Shown here piece after piece: positions 21,089 to 28,909 of a stretch of DNA of 28,909 nt. The stretch spans positions 1 through 28,909 of the IMG/VR virus record IMGVR_UViG_3300011113_000194. One strand, written 5' to 3'. The notes beneath the pieces were generated by a model. That model saw only the letters and a program-made list of their open reading frames with translations, did not search any database and was not told the origin of the DNA. Numbering within the stretch: the first letter of the stretch is position 1; each line of letters begins with the position of its first letter. This DNA comes from a virus. Position numbers and translations under genes: made by a program.

Positions 21089-21487
21089 ATGGCCAGTAAC
21101 TTTGACGTAAATGTAGTCCAAGGTGACACTTTAAAATGGGCAATGTACCTAAAGGATAGCGGTGGTACTGCGTATAATTTAGGTGGTTGTACTCTAGGAA
21201 TGCAAGTAAGAAAAAGTTATTATCCTACTGATATAGTTTCTTCTTATAAAATTTATATTCCAGTGGGTTCGACTTTTGCAGACTTTCCACAAGGATTTAC
21301 TGGTGGTCTTGCTGCAAGCGCAACTGGAGGAACAATATACATTGCAATTGGGTCTACATATACTGCTCAGCTTTCTTCGGAAGCCACAGCAAAATATGAT
21401 ATTCAATTAACTAATCCAAGAGGAAGTGATACTACTACAATTTTGAGAGGATCACTTACAGTACTACCTGAAGTTACGAGATTCTAA
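21089..21487 (+). CDS. Virion structural protein, baseplate/fibre-associated (BppU-like N-domain)
   Basis: A 132-residue beta-rich protein. [20 protein letters not shown], a [14 protein letters not shown] segment and the end [10 protein letters not shown] with [14 protein letters not shown] follow the pattern of small phage structural domains that precede fibre genes, like the N-terminal domain of baseplate upper proteins. The function as a connector is inferred from pattern and place. GGAG sits six bases before the ATG at 21089; an in-frame TTG at 21077 inside the terminator's T-run is not a likely start. Its stop overlaps the next ATG (TAATG). Confidence 0.6.
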   Translation: MASNFDVNVVQGDTLKWAMYLKDSGGTAYNLGGCTLGMQVRKSYYPTDIVSSYKIYIPVGSTFADFPQGFTGGLAASATGGTIYIAIGSTYTAQLSSEATAKYDIQLTNPRGSDTTTILRGSLTVLPEVTRF

Positions 21488-23652
21488 TGGCTGATTCAAT
21501 TTCAAATATTAATATTGATGTACAAACTACGTATCCTACTTTAATTGTTACACCATCTCCAGAAATTGTAATAGGTGGTGGAGGTGGAGGAAATGGAATT
21601 GGAACTCCAGGAGTCCAAGGTCCACGTGGTAATACAGGTGCAACTGGTGCCACCGGAGCAGATTCTACAGTACAAGGTCCTACTGGAAATACTGGACCTA
21701 CAGGCCCTGCTGGACCAACTGGTGCTACCGGAGCAGATTCTACGGTACGCGGTCCAACAGGAAATACTGGAGCCACTGGAGCAACTGGTGCTACTGGAGC
21801 CGGAGCAACCGGAGCCACAGGACCAACTGGTGCTACTGGAGCAGCTGGAGATAAATTTACTACGACAAGTACTACTACAATAGATTTATCTACAGTGGCT
21901 GTTGGAGATACTATTACAATAACTGTAGGAAAAGGATTGGCTTATGCTGGTGGAATAAATATTCGAGTTTTTTATAATACTACAAATTATATATATGGCA
22001 CGGTTTTAAGTTATTCATTATCAGATCAATTACAATTCCAAGTAAATTCAAAAACTGGAACTATATCACAAAATAACTGGTCGGTTGTTTTAACAGGTGC
22101 TGTATCTATTGAAGGTCCTGTAGGCCCAGAAGGTCCACAGGGTTCTCCGGGTCCACAGGGAACAAGTGGACCCACAGGATCCACAGGAAGCACAGGATTT
22201 ACTGGAACCACAGGTAACACTGGTAATACAGGTGCTACTGGTGCTACTGGACCAACTGGTTCTACTGGAGCAGGATATTACAGTACAACTTCAAATACTT
22301 TAAACTTAAGTACAATAATTACTAATAATTTTGCAGAATTTTATGTAAATCAAAGTAATTTGGCATATAACGTTGGTGATTGTATCCGTGTATATTATAA
22401 TTCATCAATATATTTTATTGGACGAATTGTAACTTATACTGCAAGTACCGGGTACATAAAAGCAACATTATTGCAAATAAGTTCTACAAGTGGAAGCTAT
22501 GGGCCGTGGACCGTTAATTTAACTGGTGAAATTGGTACTCAAGGTTCGACTGGAAACAATGGTGCAGATGGTGCAAACGGTGACATTTACAAAACAACAT
22601 CTTCTACTTCTATTAATACCGGAGCCGTTGGATTTATAGGAAGCACAGTATCAATTACAGTGGCATCTTCTAATTTGGCATACACCAAAGGACAGAGTGT
22701 ATTAGTAGCGTCTTCTGCTTCAAATTCTTTTACTGGCACAGTTGCTTCATATTCTGGTACATCTCTGAGTGTTGTGGTAGTTAGTAGAACTGGTATTTTT
22801 AGCGCTTCTTCTTGGGAAATAAATTTGGCGGGTGCAGTGGGTCAACAAGGTGACCAAGGAACTACAGGTAGTACTGGTGCTACTGGCACTACTGGTTCAA
22901 CTGGATTTACAGGAACGACTGGCTCAACTGGGCCCACGGGTGCAACTGGATTTACCGGAACAACTGGAAACACTGGACGCACTGGAGCCACAGGTGCAAC
23001 TGGAGCAACAGGTAATACCGGAGCTGGTGTTCCAACTGGTGGAATTGATGGACAATATTTAAGAAAATTTGGAGCGGCAGATTATGGTACTACATGGGCT
23101 ACTATAACTGCTGGGGCTGGATCAACTTATATTGGAGATTTGGGGCCAAAAGGTATAACTGCTGATATTATTGCAATGAAAAATGGTGGATGGACTTTAA
23201 CAAAACCAAATACAATTTCAATGCCTTTGCCAAATCTTGGAAACATTTTATCTAGTATTGGTGGCGCTACTTATTGGTCAACATATGGTGACAATCTTCC
23301 AGTAACTTTAGGAGATGGCACATTTTTGGTATGCAACACAGCACATAAAGATGTTGGTGATAGTGATATGTTGGCACCATTTGGAATTTCTACTGGATTG
23401 GCTTGGGCAATGCCGTCAAGTAGACCTTTTGAACTTAGTATAAAACAAGGTGTTGGGTTGACCTATCCTTCTGGTACATTTACTACCACTGCACGAGGTG
23501 GTATAAGAACTAATACTAACTGGTCTGATTTATTAAGTGGATCTGCATCTACATCATATATCCATCAAGGTTGGGCAATTAAATTAAGTGGTATCACATC
23601 AGGTGGCGTAAATAATGCAGGTGCATTTGGTGGGGGAATCCAGCCATCATAA
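21487..23652 (+). CDS. Collagen-like tail fibre protein with three repeated beta-domains
   Basis: A 721-residue modular fibre. After a short N-terminus and a glycine run come collagen-like Gly-X-Thr-rich tracts (about 39-121, 209-262, 349-365, 452-513), separated by three related domains of about 85 residues (122-206, 263-348, 366-451). Each domain begins with a Thr/Ser-rich strand ([39 protein letters not shown]), has a LAY segment in the middle and ends in W-(V/I)-(V)-NL-TG-like sequence. The C-terminal 200 residues are unrelated and probably hold the receptor-binding tip. Collagen-like triple helices are common in phage fibres. The Gly-X-Thr tracts offer many threonines that could be O-glycosylated. 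The gene starts at the base overlapping the previous stop. Confidence 0.85.
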   Translation: MADSISNINIDVQTTYPTLIVTPSPEIVIGGGGGGNGIGTPGVQGPRGNTGATGATGADSTVQGPTGNTGPTGPAGPTGATGADSTVRGPTGNTGATGATGATGAGATGATGPTGATGAAGDKFTTTSTTTIDLSTVAVGDTITITVGKGLAYAGGINIRVFYNTTNYIYGTVLSYSLSDQLQFQVNSKTGTISQNNWSVVLTGAVSIEGPVGPEGPQGSPGPQGTSGPTGSTGSTGFTGTTGNTGNTGATGATGPTGSTGAGYYSTTSNTLNLSTIITNNFAEFYVNQSNLAYNVGDCIRVYYNSSIYFIGRIVTYTASTGYIKATLLQISSTSGSYGPWTVNLTGEIGTQGSTGNNGADGANGDIYKTTSSTSINTGAVGFIGSTVSITVASSNLAYTKGQSVLVASSASNSFTGTVASYSGTSLSVVVVSRTGIFSASSWEINLAGAVGQQGDQGTTGSTGATGTTGSTGFTGTTGSTGPTGATGFTGTTGNTGRTGATGATGATGNTGAGVPTGGIDGQYLRKFGAADYGTTWATITAGAGSTYIGDLGPKGITADIIAMKNGGWTLTKPNTISMPLPNLGNILSSIGGATYWSTYGDNLPVTLGDGTFLVCNTAHKDVGDSDMLAPFGISTGLAWAMPSSRPFELSIKQGVGLTYPSGTFTTTARGGIRTNTNWSDLLSGSASTSYIHQGWAIKLSGITSGGVNNAGAFGGGIQPS
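21601..21849 (+). repeat. Collagen-like Gly-X-Thr repeat tract 1
   Basis: Nine-base units of the GGT/GGA-GCN-ACT type encoding GAT/GNT/GPT triplets, broken once or twice by an Ala-Asp-Ser insert (GADSTV). Coding repeat of the fibre gene. Confidence 0.85.
22111..22272 (+). repeat. Collagen-like repeat tract 2
   Basis: Begins with [16 protein letters not shown], the more classical Pro-rich form, then changes to Gly-X-Thr triplets. Lies between beta-domains A and B. Confidence 0.85.
22840..23025 (+). repeat. Collagen-like Gly-X-Thr repeat tract 3
   Basis: About 20 triplets, mostly [12 protein letters not shown] and GNT, between beta-domain C and the C-terminal tip. Confidence 0.85.
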
Positions 23653-23655
23653 ATA
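23648..23655 (+). promoter_or_regulatory. Late promoter candidate (CATAAATA) for the large collagen-like gene
   Basis: 7 of 8 matches to TATAAATA, overlapping the previous stop codon. It is the start of a 16-base element (ATAAATATAAAGACAT, 23649-23664) shared, with one mismatch, with the late promoter at 27115-27130. The ATG is 14 bases beyond the octamer. Confidence 0.6.
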
Positions 23656-23669
23656 TAAAGACATAATAA

Positions 23670-25889
23670 ATGTTCTTTGGCAAGAACAAAACTTCTCTTA
23701 AATTGATAAAAAATCACCCGGATCTTTTGATGGGTGGCACTTATCATATTGTAGAGTCTGCATACAACCCAAAAGTAGTAAAAGTCGGAACAGGCATCAC
23801 ACAACTATATCTCAGAGATGAATATGGTGAATCTTATCTTTTGGAAGGAAACTCCACAAAGATAAAGGACATGTTCCAAGCAAATTTATTGTTTGAAAAT
23901 GTTCAAGGTGTTGTTTACAAATTAAAAAGACCTATTGGTTCTTTGCACCAGAATATATTATTAAAAGAAATCTCAGCCCTTACAGCTGATGAAAAAATAT
24001 ATGTGGGCAGCGGAGTTACCGAAAGATATTTCATTGAAAACAACAGTAACAAAGTTATTAAATTTGTTGGTAATTCAAGCCAGATAAAATATCTTTTTGA
24101 GCAACTAGAACAACCAAAGCCAATACAAAAAATATCCAAGCCAATTGTGCAAAAGCCAATGGTGCAAATTGTTGAAAAAACAATTGTAAAGGAAATTGTT
24201 CCGCAAATTGGTTCACAAGGATTTCAAGGTGAAAAAGGTGACCAAGGTATTCCCGGTCCTATGGGTCCGGCAGGGCCAAGAGGCGCCCAAGGCAATCAAG
24301 GAGTTCAAGGAGAACAAGGCGAACAGGGTATTGTTGGTCCACAAGGACCAAAAGGCAATGTCGGAGAAATGGGTCCAAAAGGAGAAAGAGGACCAAAAGG
24401 AGAGAAAGGTGATAAAGGCGATCAAGGAATTCCTGGTCAACAGGGTATTCAAGGCATTCAAGGTCCTGAAGGAAAGCAAGGAAAGCAAGGACCAGAAGGC
24501 ATACCCGGTAAAGATGGAGATCAGGGTGAAGTTGGACCTCAAGGCGAACTTGGTCCCCAAGGTCCGAGTGGAGAAAAAGGAGATAAAGGTAATAGAGGAC
24601 CTATGGGCCCTCAAGGTCCTGCTGGACCAAGAGGCGAAGCAGGCCCAGAAGGACCTGCAGGACGTGATGGACAGTCTCCAGTAATTGAAGCAGAATTTCC
24701 ATTAAGTTTGGAAGATGGAGTTCTTTCGTTTCATTCAGAACACGTATCAAACATCTTAAATCAATTTAAGAATGATGATATTCAAAAAGCCATAGATAAA
24801 ATTGGACAATTCAGCACACCCGGTGGCGGTGGTGGTCTAGATGTTGCATATCAAGGTGATAAACTTCTTCGTAATGTTAATACTATAAATTTTACAGGCA
24901 CCGGTGTTACGGTAACAAAAAACAGAAAAAATGTAACAGTAGATATATCTGGTGGTATTGGACCCATCGTTACTGGAGTTGCACAAATTGTTGCAGGATC
25001 AGGAATTACATTATCTCCAGAGGAGGGAACTGGAATTGTAACCATTTCAACCTTGGGTGGTAGTGGCATTTCCTCAGTAAACGGTATTTCTGGTGATACG
25101 TTTGGAAATGTAAATGTAAAAAGTCTCATCAATGGGACTTCTGTACTTAGTCTTGGAGCGACAGGAAGCGTATTTCTACCCAATGGTAGTAGGATTGCTG
25201 ATGCTTATGGTGATGGTGGTATAAGTCTAGTTGGTCTAGTTGGGGCAACTGGTAACTATGCAGGAATAGTCAGCGGTGATTTGAATCAATTTGTTGTTTC
25301 TACTCCCGATTTCGTTCAAATTGGAACAGATTATACTGGTATTGGTTATAGTTGGAACTTTGATAAGAATGGCGTGTTATCGTTACCGGGTTATATTACA
25401 TTTCCAGATGGGAGTACTCAAGGAACCGCTCCATCAAAATTCTTTTATACATCAACATCTCCTTCTGGTGTAACTCAGGGCGACCGTTGGATGGACTCCG
25501 ACAACGGTATTGAATACGTCTATATTAATGATGGCAATAGCCAACAATGGGTACAGCCAACCAATACTGGGGGTTCCAGCACAACCTCAATTTCAATTCT
25601 TGCAACCACTGCAGTTACCGGAGCAACATATGCAGCACTTGCATCTGATTATTATATCGGTGTAAGTTATGCGGGACCAGTAACTGTAACTCTTCCAACC
25701 AATCCAGAGACCGGAAGAGAATTAGTAGTCAAGGATGAATCTGGAAATGCAGGCAACGGAGTCAATCGTCAGATCACGATTGTCGGAGCCACTGCAGCGC
25801 ATAAGATCGATAATCAAAGTTCAGCAATAATAAATCTAGACAATGCCGGGTTGCATTTCATTTATAGAAATGGATGGAGAATAATATAA
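23670..25889 (+). CDS. Large collagen-like tail fibre protein with perfect 52-triplet helix
   Basis: A 739-residue fibre. The N-terminus holds two related segments (about 36-75 and 108-146: VKVGTGITQLYLRD with LLEGNSTKIKDMF, and IYVGSGVTERYFIE with FVGNSSQIKYLF), then a basic linker. Residues 181-336 are 52 uninterrupted Gly-X-Y triplets of the charged type (GEK, GDK, GPK, GER), which stabilise triple helices without hydroxyproline. Beyond it come a glycine run, repeated beta-segments, a GDRWMDSDNGIEYVYINDGN module and a C-terminal beta-domain of a type shared with the gene at 27129. The N-terminal duplicated region probably attaches the fibre to the virion. A late promoter candidate precedes it; the next gene overlaps by one base. 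Confidence 0.85.
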   Translation: MFFGKNKTSLKLIKNHPDLLMGGTYHIVESAYNPKVVKVGTGITQLYLRDEYGESYLLEGNSTKIKDMFQANLLFENVQGVVYKLKRPIGSLHQNILLKEISALTADEKIYVGSGVTERYFIENNSNKVIKFVGNSSQIKYLFEQLEQPKPIQKISKPIVQKPMVQIVEKTIVKEIVPQIGSQGFQGEKGDQGIPGPMGPAGPRGAQGNQGVQGEQGEQGIVGPQGPKGNVGEMGPKGERGPKGEKGDKGDQGIPGQQGIQGIQGPEGKQGKQGPEGIPGKDGDQGEVGPQGELGPQGPSGEKGDKGNRGPMGPQGPAGPRGEAGPEGPAGRDGQSPVIEAEFPLSLEDGVLSFHSEHVSNILNQFKNDDIQKAIDKIGQFSTPGGGGGLDVAYQGDKLLRNVNTINFTGTGVTVTKNRKNVTVDISGGIGPIVTGVAQIVAGSGITLSPEEGTGIVTISTLGGSGISSVNGISGDTFGNVNVKSLINGTSVLSLGATGSVFLPNGSRIADAYGDGGISLVGLVGATGNYAGIVSGDLNQFVVSTPDFVQIGTDYTGIGYSWNFDKNGVLSLPGYITFPDGSTQGTAPSKFFYTSTSPSGVTQGDRWMDSDNGIEYVYINDGNSQQWVQPTNTGGSSTTSISILATTAVTGATYAALASDYYIGVSYAGPVTVTLPTNPETGRELVVKDESGNAGNGVNRQITIVGATAAHKIDNQSSAIINLDNAGLHFIYRNGWRII
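24210..24677 (+). repeat. Collagen-like Gly-X-Y tract, 52 triplets without interruption
   Basis: Glycine at every third position from residue 181 to 334, with Lys, Glu, Gln, Asp and Pro at X and Y. It is not Gly-X-Thr, unlike the tracts in the two other fibre genes. Confidence 0.9.
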
Positions 25890-27118
25890 TGTCATACCTA
25901 TTCAATGATACAGTTGGATTCAAAGATAATGCAGTCGATGCGTTCAATCGTTTGAAAGTTGTAAATCCTTTCACTTTGTTTGATAGCCAAAACAGATATC
26001 AGCCAAATGATAAATGGGATACGTTTGGTGTGACCGGAGGAACTTATTCATATGCTGTAACTGAAAGTGCAATCAACCTTATTGTCGGAACTACTGCAGG
26101 ATCTAAAGTCACAAGAGAAACTAAAAGAGTATTTCCATATCAACCCGGAAAATCTTTGTTAAATCTTAACACATTTGCTTTTAATAGTCCAAAATCAGGT
26201 TTAAGACAGAGAGTTGGATATTTTGGTATTACTGGTGGTGCGACAGCAGGAATTCCATATAATGGAATATATCTTGAACAAAGTGGATTGACTCTGACAA
26301 TGAATCTTGTTTCGGGTTCATTAAATACTACAAGATCTGCAACCCAATCGGAGTGGAACGGAGATCCATTTGATGGTACTGGTCCATCTGGAAGAACCTT
26401 GAATGTGTCAAAAACAAATATTTTTTGGACTGATATTGAATGGTTGGGCGTAGGAGATGTTCGTACTGGTTTCTTTGTCGATGGAAAGCCAGTAATTGCC
26501 CACACATTCCACAATGATAATGAGCACACAACAACTTATATGACTACTGCATGTCTTCCAATTCGTTATGAACTTGAAAATTTAACAGGTCAAACTGGAA
26601 GCAGTAACATGAAACAAATTTGTTCTTCTGTTATTTCGGATGGAGGTTACGAGGGTTTCAGCAGAAGATACAATATTTCCACGGATGCGACTCCAGTAAA
26701 TCTTTCTTTGGGGCAAGTTTATTATCCAATTGCTTCTATACGTCTAAATGCAAATAGACTAGATTCAATTATTGTTCCGTCAAATATTAGCGCAATTGTG
26801 ACTTCTAACACATGGATTCACTATAGAATTGTGCTAAATGGGACATTCACAGGAACTGCACCTACATGGCAAACACATTATAACGGAAACGTAGATTATG
26901 CAATTTTTGATGGAACTACAGGATTGACTGCATCTACAGATGTTATCGGAGGTTACATTAATAGCGGTGGTCTTGCAACAATCAACGAAGGCAACGATTT
27001 TAACTTTCAATTGGGCAGAACTCAAGCTGGTGTAAGCGATGTTTTGACTGTTGTTGCTGCTGGTCCTAGCCCAAACGGCAAAGTCGTAGTAGATCTTTCA
27101 TGGTTCGAAATCATATAA
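25889..27118 (+). CDS. Virion structural protein, fibre or baseplate component
   Basis: A 409-residue beta-rich protein. The N-terminus has DAFNRLKVVNPFTLFDSQNR, a segment I associate with virion proteins of marine phages encoded among fibre genes; the middle has many Gly, Thr and aromatic residues, including GRTLNVSKTNIFWTDIEWLG and a concanavalin-like-looking FVDGKPVIAHTFHNDNEHTT. It may carry a lectin-like jelly roll, but I cannot be sure. There is no collagen tract. The start at 25889 is chosen over 25874 because GGAGA lies eight bases before it and it overlaps the previous stop as TAATG. The TATAAATA of the next gene overlaps its stop. Confidence 0.65.
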   Translation: MSYLFNDTVGFKDNAVDAFNRLKVVNPFTLFDSQNRYQPNDKWDTFGVTGGTYSYAVTESAINLIVGTTAGSKVTRETKRVFPYQPGKSLLNLNTFAFNSPKSGLRQRVGYFGITGGATAGIPYNGIYLEQSGLTLTMNLVSGSLNTTRSATQSEWNGDPFDGTGPSGRTLNVSKTNIFWTDIEWLGVGDVRTGFFVDGKPVIAHTFHNDNEHTTTYMTTACLPIRYELENLTGQTGSSNMKQICSSVISDGGYEGFSRRYNISTDATPVNLSLGQVYYPIASIRLNANRLDSIIVPSNISAIVTSNTWIHYRIVLNGTFTGTAPTWQTHYNGNVDYAIFDGTTGLTASTDVIGGYINSGGLATINEGNDFNFQLGRTQAGVSDVLTVVAAGPSPNGKVVVDLSWFEII

Positions 27119-27121
27119 ATA
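27114..27121 (+). promoter_or_regulatory. Late promoter (TATAAATA) for the fibre gene at 27129
   Basis: Perfect TATAAATA overlapping the preceding stop codon and ending seven bases before the ATG, the same spacing as at 16826. No Shine-Dalgarno lies between. The message should be leaderless or nearly so. Confidence 0.8.
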
Positions 27122-27128
27122 TTAAGAC

Positions 27129-28634
27129 ATGGCATTAGACTTTCCTACAAATCCAGCACTAAACGAAATTTACACCTATGGTGGGCGTTCTTGGCAATGG
27201 AACGGAACCGCTTGGGATGTTTATAATGCTGCGAGTGGTCTGACGCAATATGTTTCGCAATTAAATGGTCTTTGTGGGTCCATTAATATTGCTGCTGGAA
27301 CTTCTATATCCGTAACACCATCTGGCAATACGCTTACAATTGCCTATACGGGCGGTGGTGGTGGAGGTGGTAACACTGGAGCAACTGGTCCCACAGGACC
27401 CCAAGGAAACACTGGTGCTACTGGTGCCACTGGATCACAAGGAAATACTGGAGCAACTGGTGCTACTGGACCACAAGGAAACACTGGTGCCACTGGTCCA
27501 GTTGGTGATTACGTAATTTCATTCAATGGATTGACGGGAGCTGTTACTGGTGTAACTCTTGGTGGTGCAGCTTTTACAGGACTTGTATCTTCTACAGTTG
27601 GTTTCTCTGGTGCTGCAACAAATCTTACAGGGAATGCATCTGGATTGACTGCTGGAAGTGCTTCTAAAGTTCAAATTTCCGAAGCAGCGGGAACCACTCA
27701 CTATTTGGCTATTGCTACTGGTACTGGAAATACTGGAATTTATATTGATACATCTGCTCCAAGTTGGACTTATATTCCAAGTACAGGCGTATTGAGTACG
27801 GCTGCGGGAAGTTTAAGTGCTTATGAGATAACTGCTGTGGCCACTATAATATCTAATAATTATTATCCATATGATAATAATAGTCCAACATATTTTACTT
27901 CTTCATTTAATGGTACTAATAGTTTACCACTTTATATTGGTGATGTAGATGGCAATGGAAACAATACTTATCTCGTTATAGATGATCAATCATCAACTAT
28001 TTCATTTCAAAATAATGCATTGGCTTCAGGTTCGGTAAACATAAATCTATCTGGTGGACTAGGATTATATAATTCTGGTCCTTTAAAATTTTATGATATT
28101 CAAGAACCACAAGGATATGTTGGATTCCAAGCACCGTCTATTGCAAATAATATATTGTGGACACTTCCAGGGTCAGATGGAACTTCAAATCAAGTACTGA
28201 CCACAAATGGTTCCGGTACTTTGAGTTGGACTAAACCCGTAAACACATTAAATGGTCTTTCAGGTGGCGTAACTCTTGCTGCTGGTACTGGCATTACATT
28301 TACTGCTTCTTCTGGTACTATAACTTTATCAACTACTGGAAATGGCGGTGGTATTTCTAGAAGTATATCAACAATTACAGGATCAACTACAGCTTTAGCT
28401 GCATCATCTACTGATTATGTCTATGTTGGTAACACATCAGGTAATATAAATCTAACTATGCCAACTGCCATATCAAATACGAATAGATATACTGTAAAAC
28501 AAAATAATATTGGAATTTTGACACTTCTTACCACATCATCACAGACAATTGATGGTGTGACCGGTTATCTTTTGACCAGACAGTATCAAGCAGTTGATTT
28601 AATGAGTGATAATTCAAACTGGTTTGTAGTATAA
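27129..28634 (+). CDS. Tail fibre protein with short collagen-like tract
   Basis: A 501-residue fibre. The N-terminus, [20 protein letters not shown] and [11 protein letters not shown] (about 2-32), is a short beta-module common at the start of marine phage fibre proteins and probably anchors it. A Gly-X-Thr collagen-like tract follows (81-126). Two related beta-segments flank the body: [19 protein letters not shown] (45-63) and [19 protein letters not shown] (374-392). The C-terminal about 90 residues ([20 protein letters not shown], later YTVKQNN and IDGVTGY) resemble in pattern the end of the gene at 23670, so both fibres may share a tip or trimerisation fold. It is driven by a perfect late promoter. 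Confidence 0.82.
   Translation: MALDFPTNPALNEIYTYGGRSWQWNGTAWDVYNAASGLTQYVSQLNGLCGSINIAAGTSISVTPSGNTLTIAYTGGGGGGGNTGATGPTGPQGNTGATGATGSQGNTGATGATGPQGNTGATGPVGDYVISFNGLTGAVTGVTLGGAAFTGLVSSTVGFSGAATNLTGNASGLTAGSASKVQISEAAGTTHYLAIATGTGNTGIYIDTSAPSWTYIPSTGVLSTAAGSLSAYEITAVATIISNNYYPYDNNSPTYFTSSFNGTNSLPLYIGDVDGNGNNTYLVIDDQSSTISFQNNALASGSVNINLSGGLGLYNSGPLKFYDIQEPQGYVGFQAPSIANNILWTLPGSDGTSNQVLTTNGSGTLSWTKPVNTLNGLSGGVTLAAGTGITFTASSGTITLSTTGNGGGISRSISTITGSTTALAASSTDYVYVGNTSGNINLTMPTAISNTNRYTVKQNNIGILTLLTTSSQTIDGVTGYLLTRQYQAVDLMSDNSNWFVV
27369..27506 (+). repeat. Collagen-like Gly-X-Thr tract in the 27129 fibre gene
   Basis: Residues 81-126, built from a repeated [12 protein letters not shown]-type unit three times. 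The DNA repeats of about 36 bases are near-identical, which suggests recent internal duplication. Confidence 0.85.
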
Positions 28635-28644
28635 TGAGGTATTT

Positions 28645-28909
28645 ATGGCACACGGTATACAAAGTAAGAATAGCTATACTTTAAAGCATACTGCAAACAC
28701 GGATAATCCAAATCAATTGGATACCATGTTTTTTACTGATTTTCATCAAGGTGCTACTTTAGTTAATACTGTACCGCTAGAGGGTGGAATTTTTTATTTT
28801 ACTAGTGCAGGTGGTGGAACTATATCAAACAATCATACTGCAATTTTAACAGCCTTTGGCATAACTGCAGCCTCTGGACCAATTCAATTACCACCCGGCA
28901 CAACCATCA
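28645..28909 (+). CDS. Virion protein of the fibre region, N-terminal part (3' partial)
   Basis: An open frame of 88 codons running off the window. It starts at ATG 28645 with a GAGGT Shine-Dalgarno four bases upstream, 10 bases after the previous stop. The visible sequence (AHGIQSKNSYTLKHTANTDN, later ATLVNTVPLEGGIFYFTSAG and LPPGTT) is small-residue- and Thr-rich, like its neighbours. I do not recognise a family; a structural role is inferred only from place and composition. An alternative ATG at 28634 opens a frame of only 16 codons. Confidence 0.6.
   Translation, partial: MAHGIQSKNSYTLKHTANTDNPNQLDTMFFTDFHQGATLVNTVPLEGGIFYFTSAGGGTISNNHTAILTAFGITAASGPIQLPPGTTI

Noticed and set aside
21474-21818. 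A 114-codon minus-strand frame rich in Pro, Val and Ala
   Set aside because: It is the reverse complement of the Gly-X-Thr repeats: glycine and threonine codons read backwards give proline-rich sequence without stops. It has no promoter or ribosome site.
21601-23025. Regular direct DNA repeats that could suggest a CRISPR array
   Set aside because: The repeats are in frame with a collagen-like protein, have no constant-length spacers and no palindromic repeat unit.
24196-24684. Long open frames in other frames of the 52-triplet collagen tract (plus 24196-24684 and minus 24213-24614)
   Set aside because: Periodic coding sequence keeps alternative frames open by its own repetition. Their composition is only a shifted copy of the triplets.
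26140-26529. 129-codon minus-strand frame inside the structural gene at 25889
   Set aside because: Antisense shadow; a neighbouring minus frame overlaps it as well, and nothing marks a start.
1-28909. tRNA genes, integrase, attachment sites, insertion sequences or a replication origin
   Set aside because: I looked for cloverleaf arms with the TTCGA-type T-loop, transposase or integrase motifs and iterons and saw none. This is a reading by eye, so a diverged tRNA could be missed.

Overview
This window reads as part of the genome of a T4-like myovirus (Straboviridae-type or cyanophage/pelagiphage-type) infecting an unidentified bacterium, most likely aquatic. The evidence is a set of T4 core genes in recognisable order: the end of the major capsid gene (gp23), a tail-tube-associated gene, uvsW, uvsY, the late sigma factor gp55, the recombination nuclease gp47/gp46, the sliding clamp gp45, the clamp loader gp44/gp62, and the translational repressor regA. 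There are no photosynthesis genes, tRNAs, rRNAs, integrases, transposases or CRISPR arrays that I could recognise, and nothing in the window fixes the host.

Layout. (a) 1-847, plus strand: C-terminus of gp23, an intrinsic terminator, then a tail-tube-fold protein. (b) 844-3490, minus strand: uvsY, uvsW and an Sm-like protein, with an early promoter ahead of uvsY and late promoters ahead of uvsW and the Sm-like gene. (c) 3579-13457, plus strand: a tight, very AT-rich run of 12 genes for carbohydrate chemistry, driven by an early-type promoter. It holds GT25 (two), GT11 and GT10 fucosyltransferase-like enzymes, GT8-like, exostosin-like and other GT-A enzymes, three methyltransferases, a GDP-mannose 3,5-epimerase and a second sugar-nucleotide epimerase. 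(d) 13506-19780, plus strand: gp55-gp47-gp46, a small late fibre-like protein, a 50-residue basic protein, gp45-gp44-gp62-regA. (e) 19789-21024: a glycosyltransferase with a repeat-rich C-terminal half, in the place where T4 has its DNA polymerase gene. (f) 21089-28909, plus strand: virion fibre genes, three of them with collagen-like Gly-X-Y tracts, the last gene running off the window. No stretch longer than 300 bases lacks a gene.

How it fits together. gp55, with gp45 as its sliding-clamp co-activator, should drive late promoters (TATAAATA and close variants), which sit directly before uvsW, the 94-residue fibre-like gene and several fibre genes. The early promoters (TTGACA-16-TATAAT type) drive uvsY, the carbohydrate cluster, gp55 and the 50-residue gene. 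Many of these promoters end only 4 to 9 bases before the start codon, implying leaderless or nearly leaderless messages.

The most interesting hypothesis is a self-contained system for decorating the virion or host surface: a plant-type GDP-mannose 3,5-epimerase could supply GDP-L-galactose to the two fucosyltransferase-like enzymes, with methyltransferases capping the glycan and the threonine-rich collagen-like fibres encoded downstream as candidate acceptors. The enzyme families are well supported by sequence; the pathway and its target are inference.
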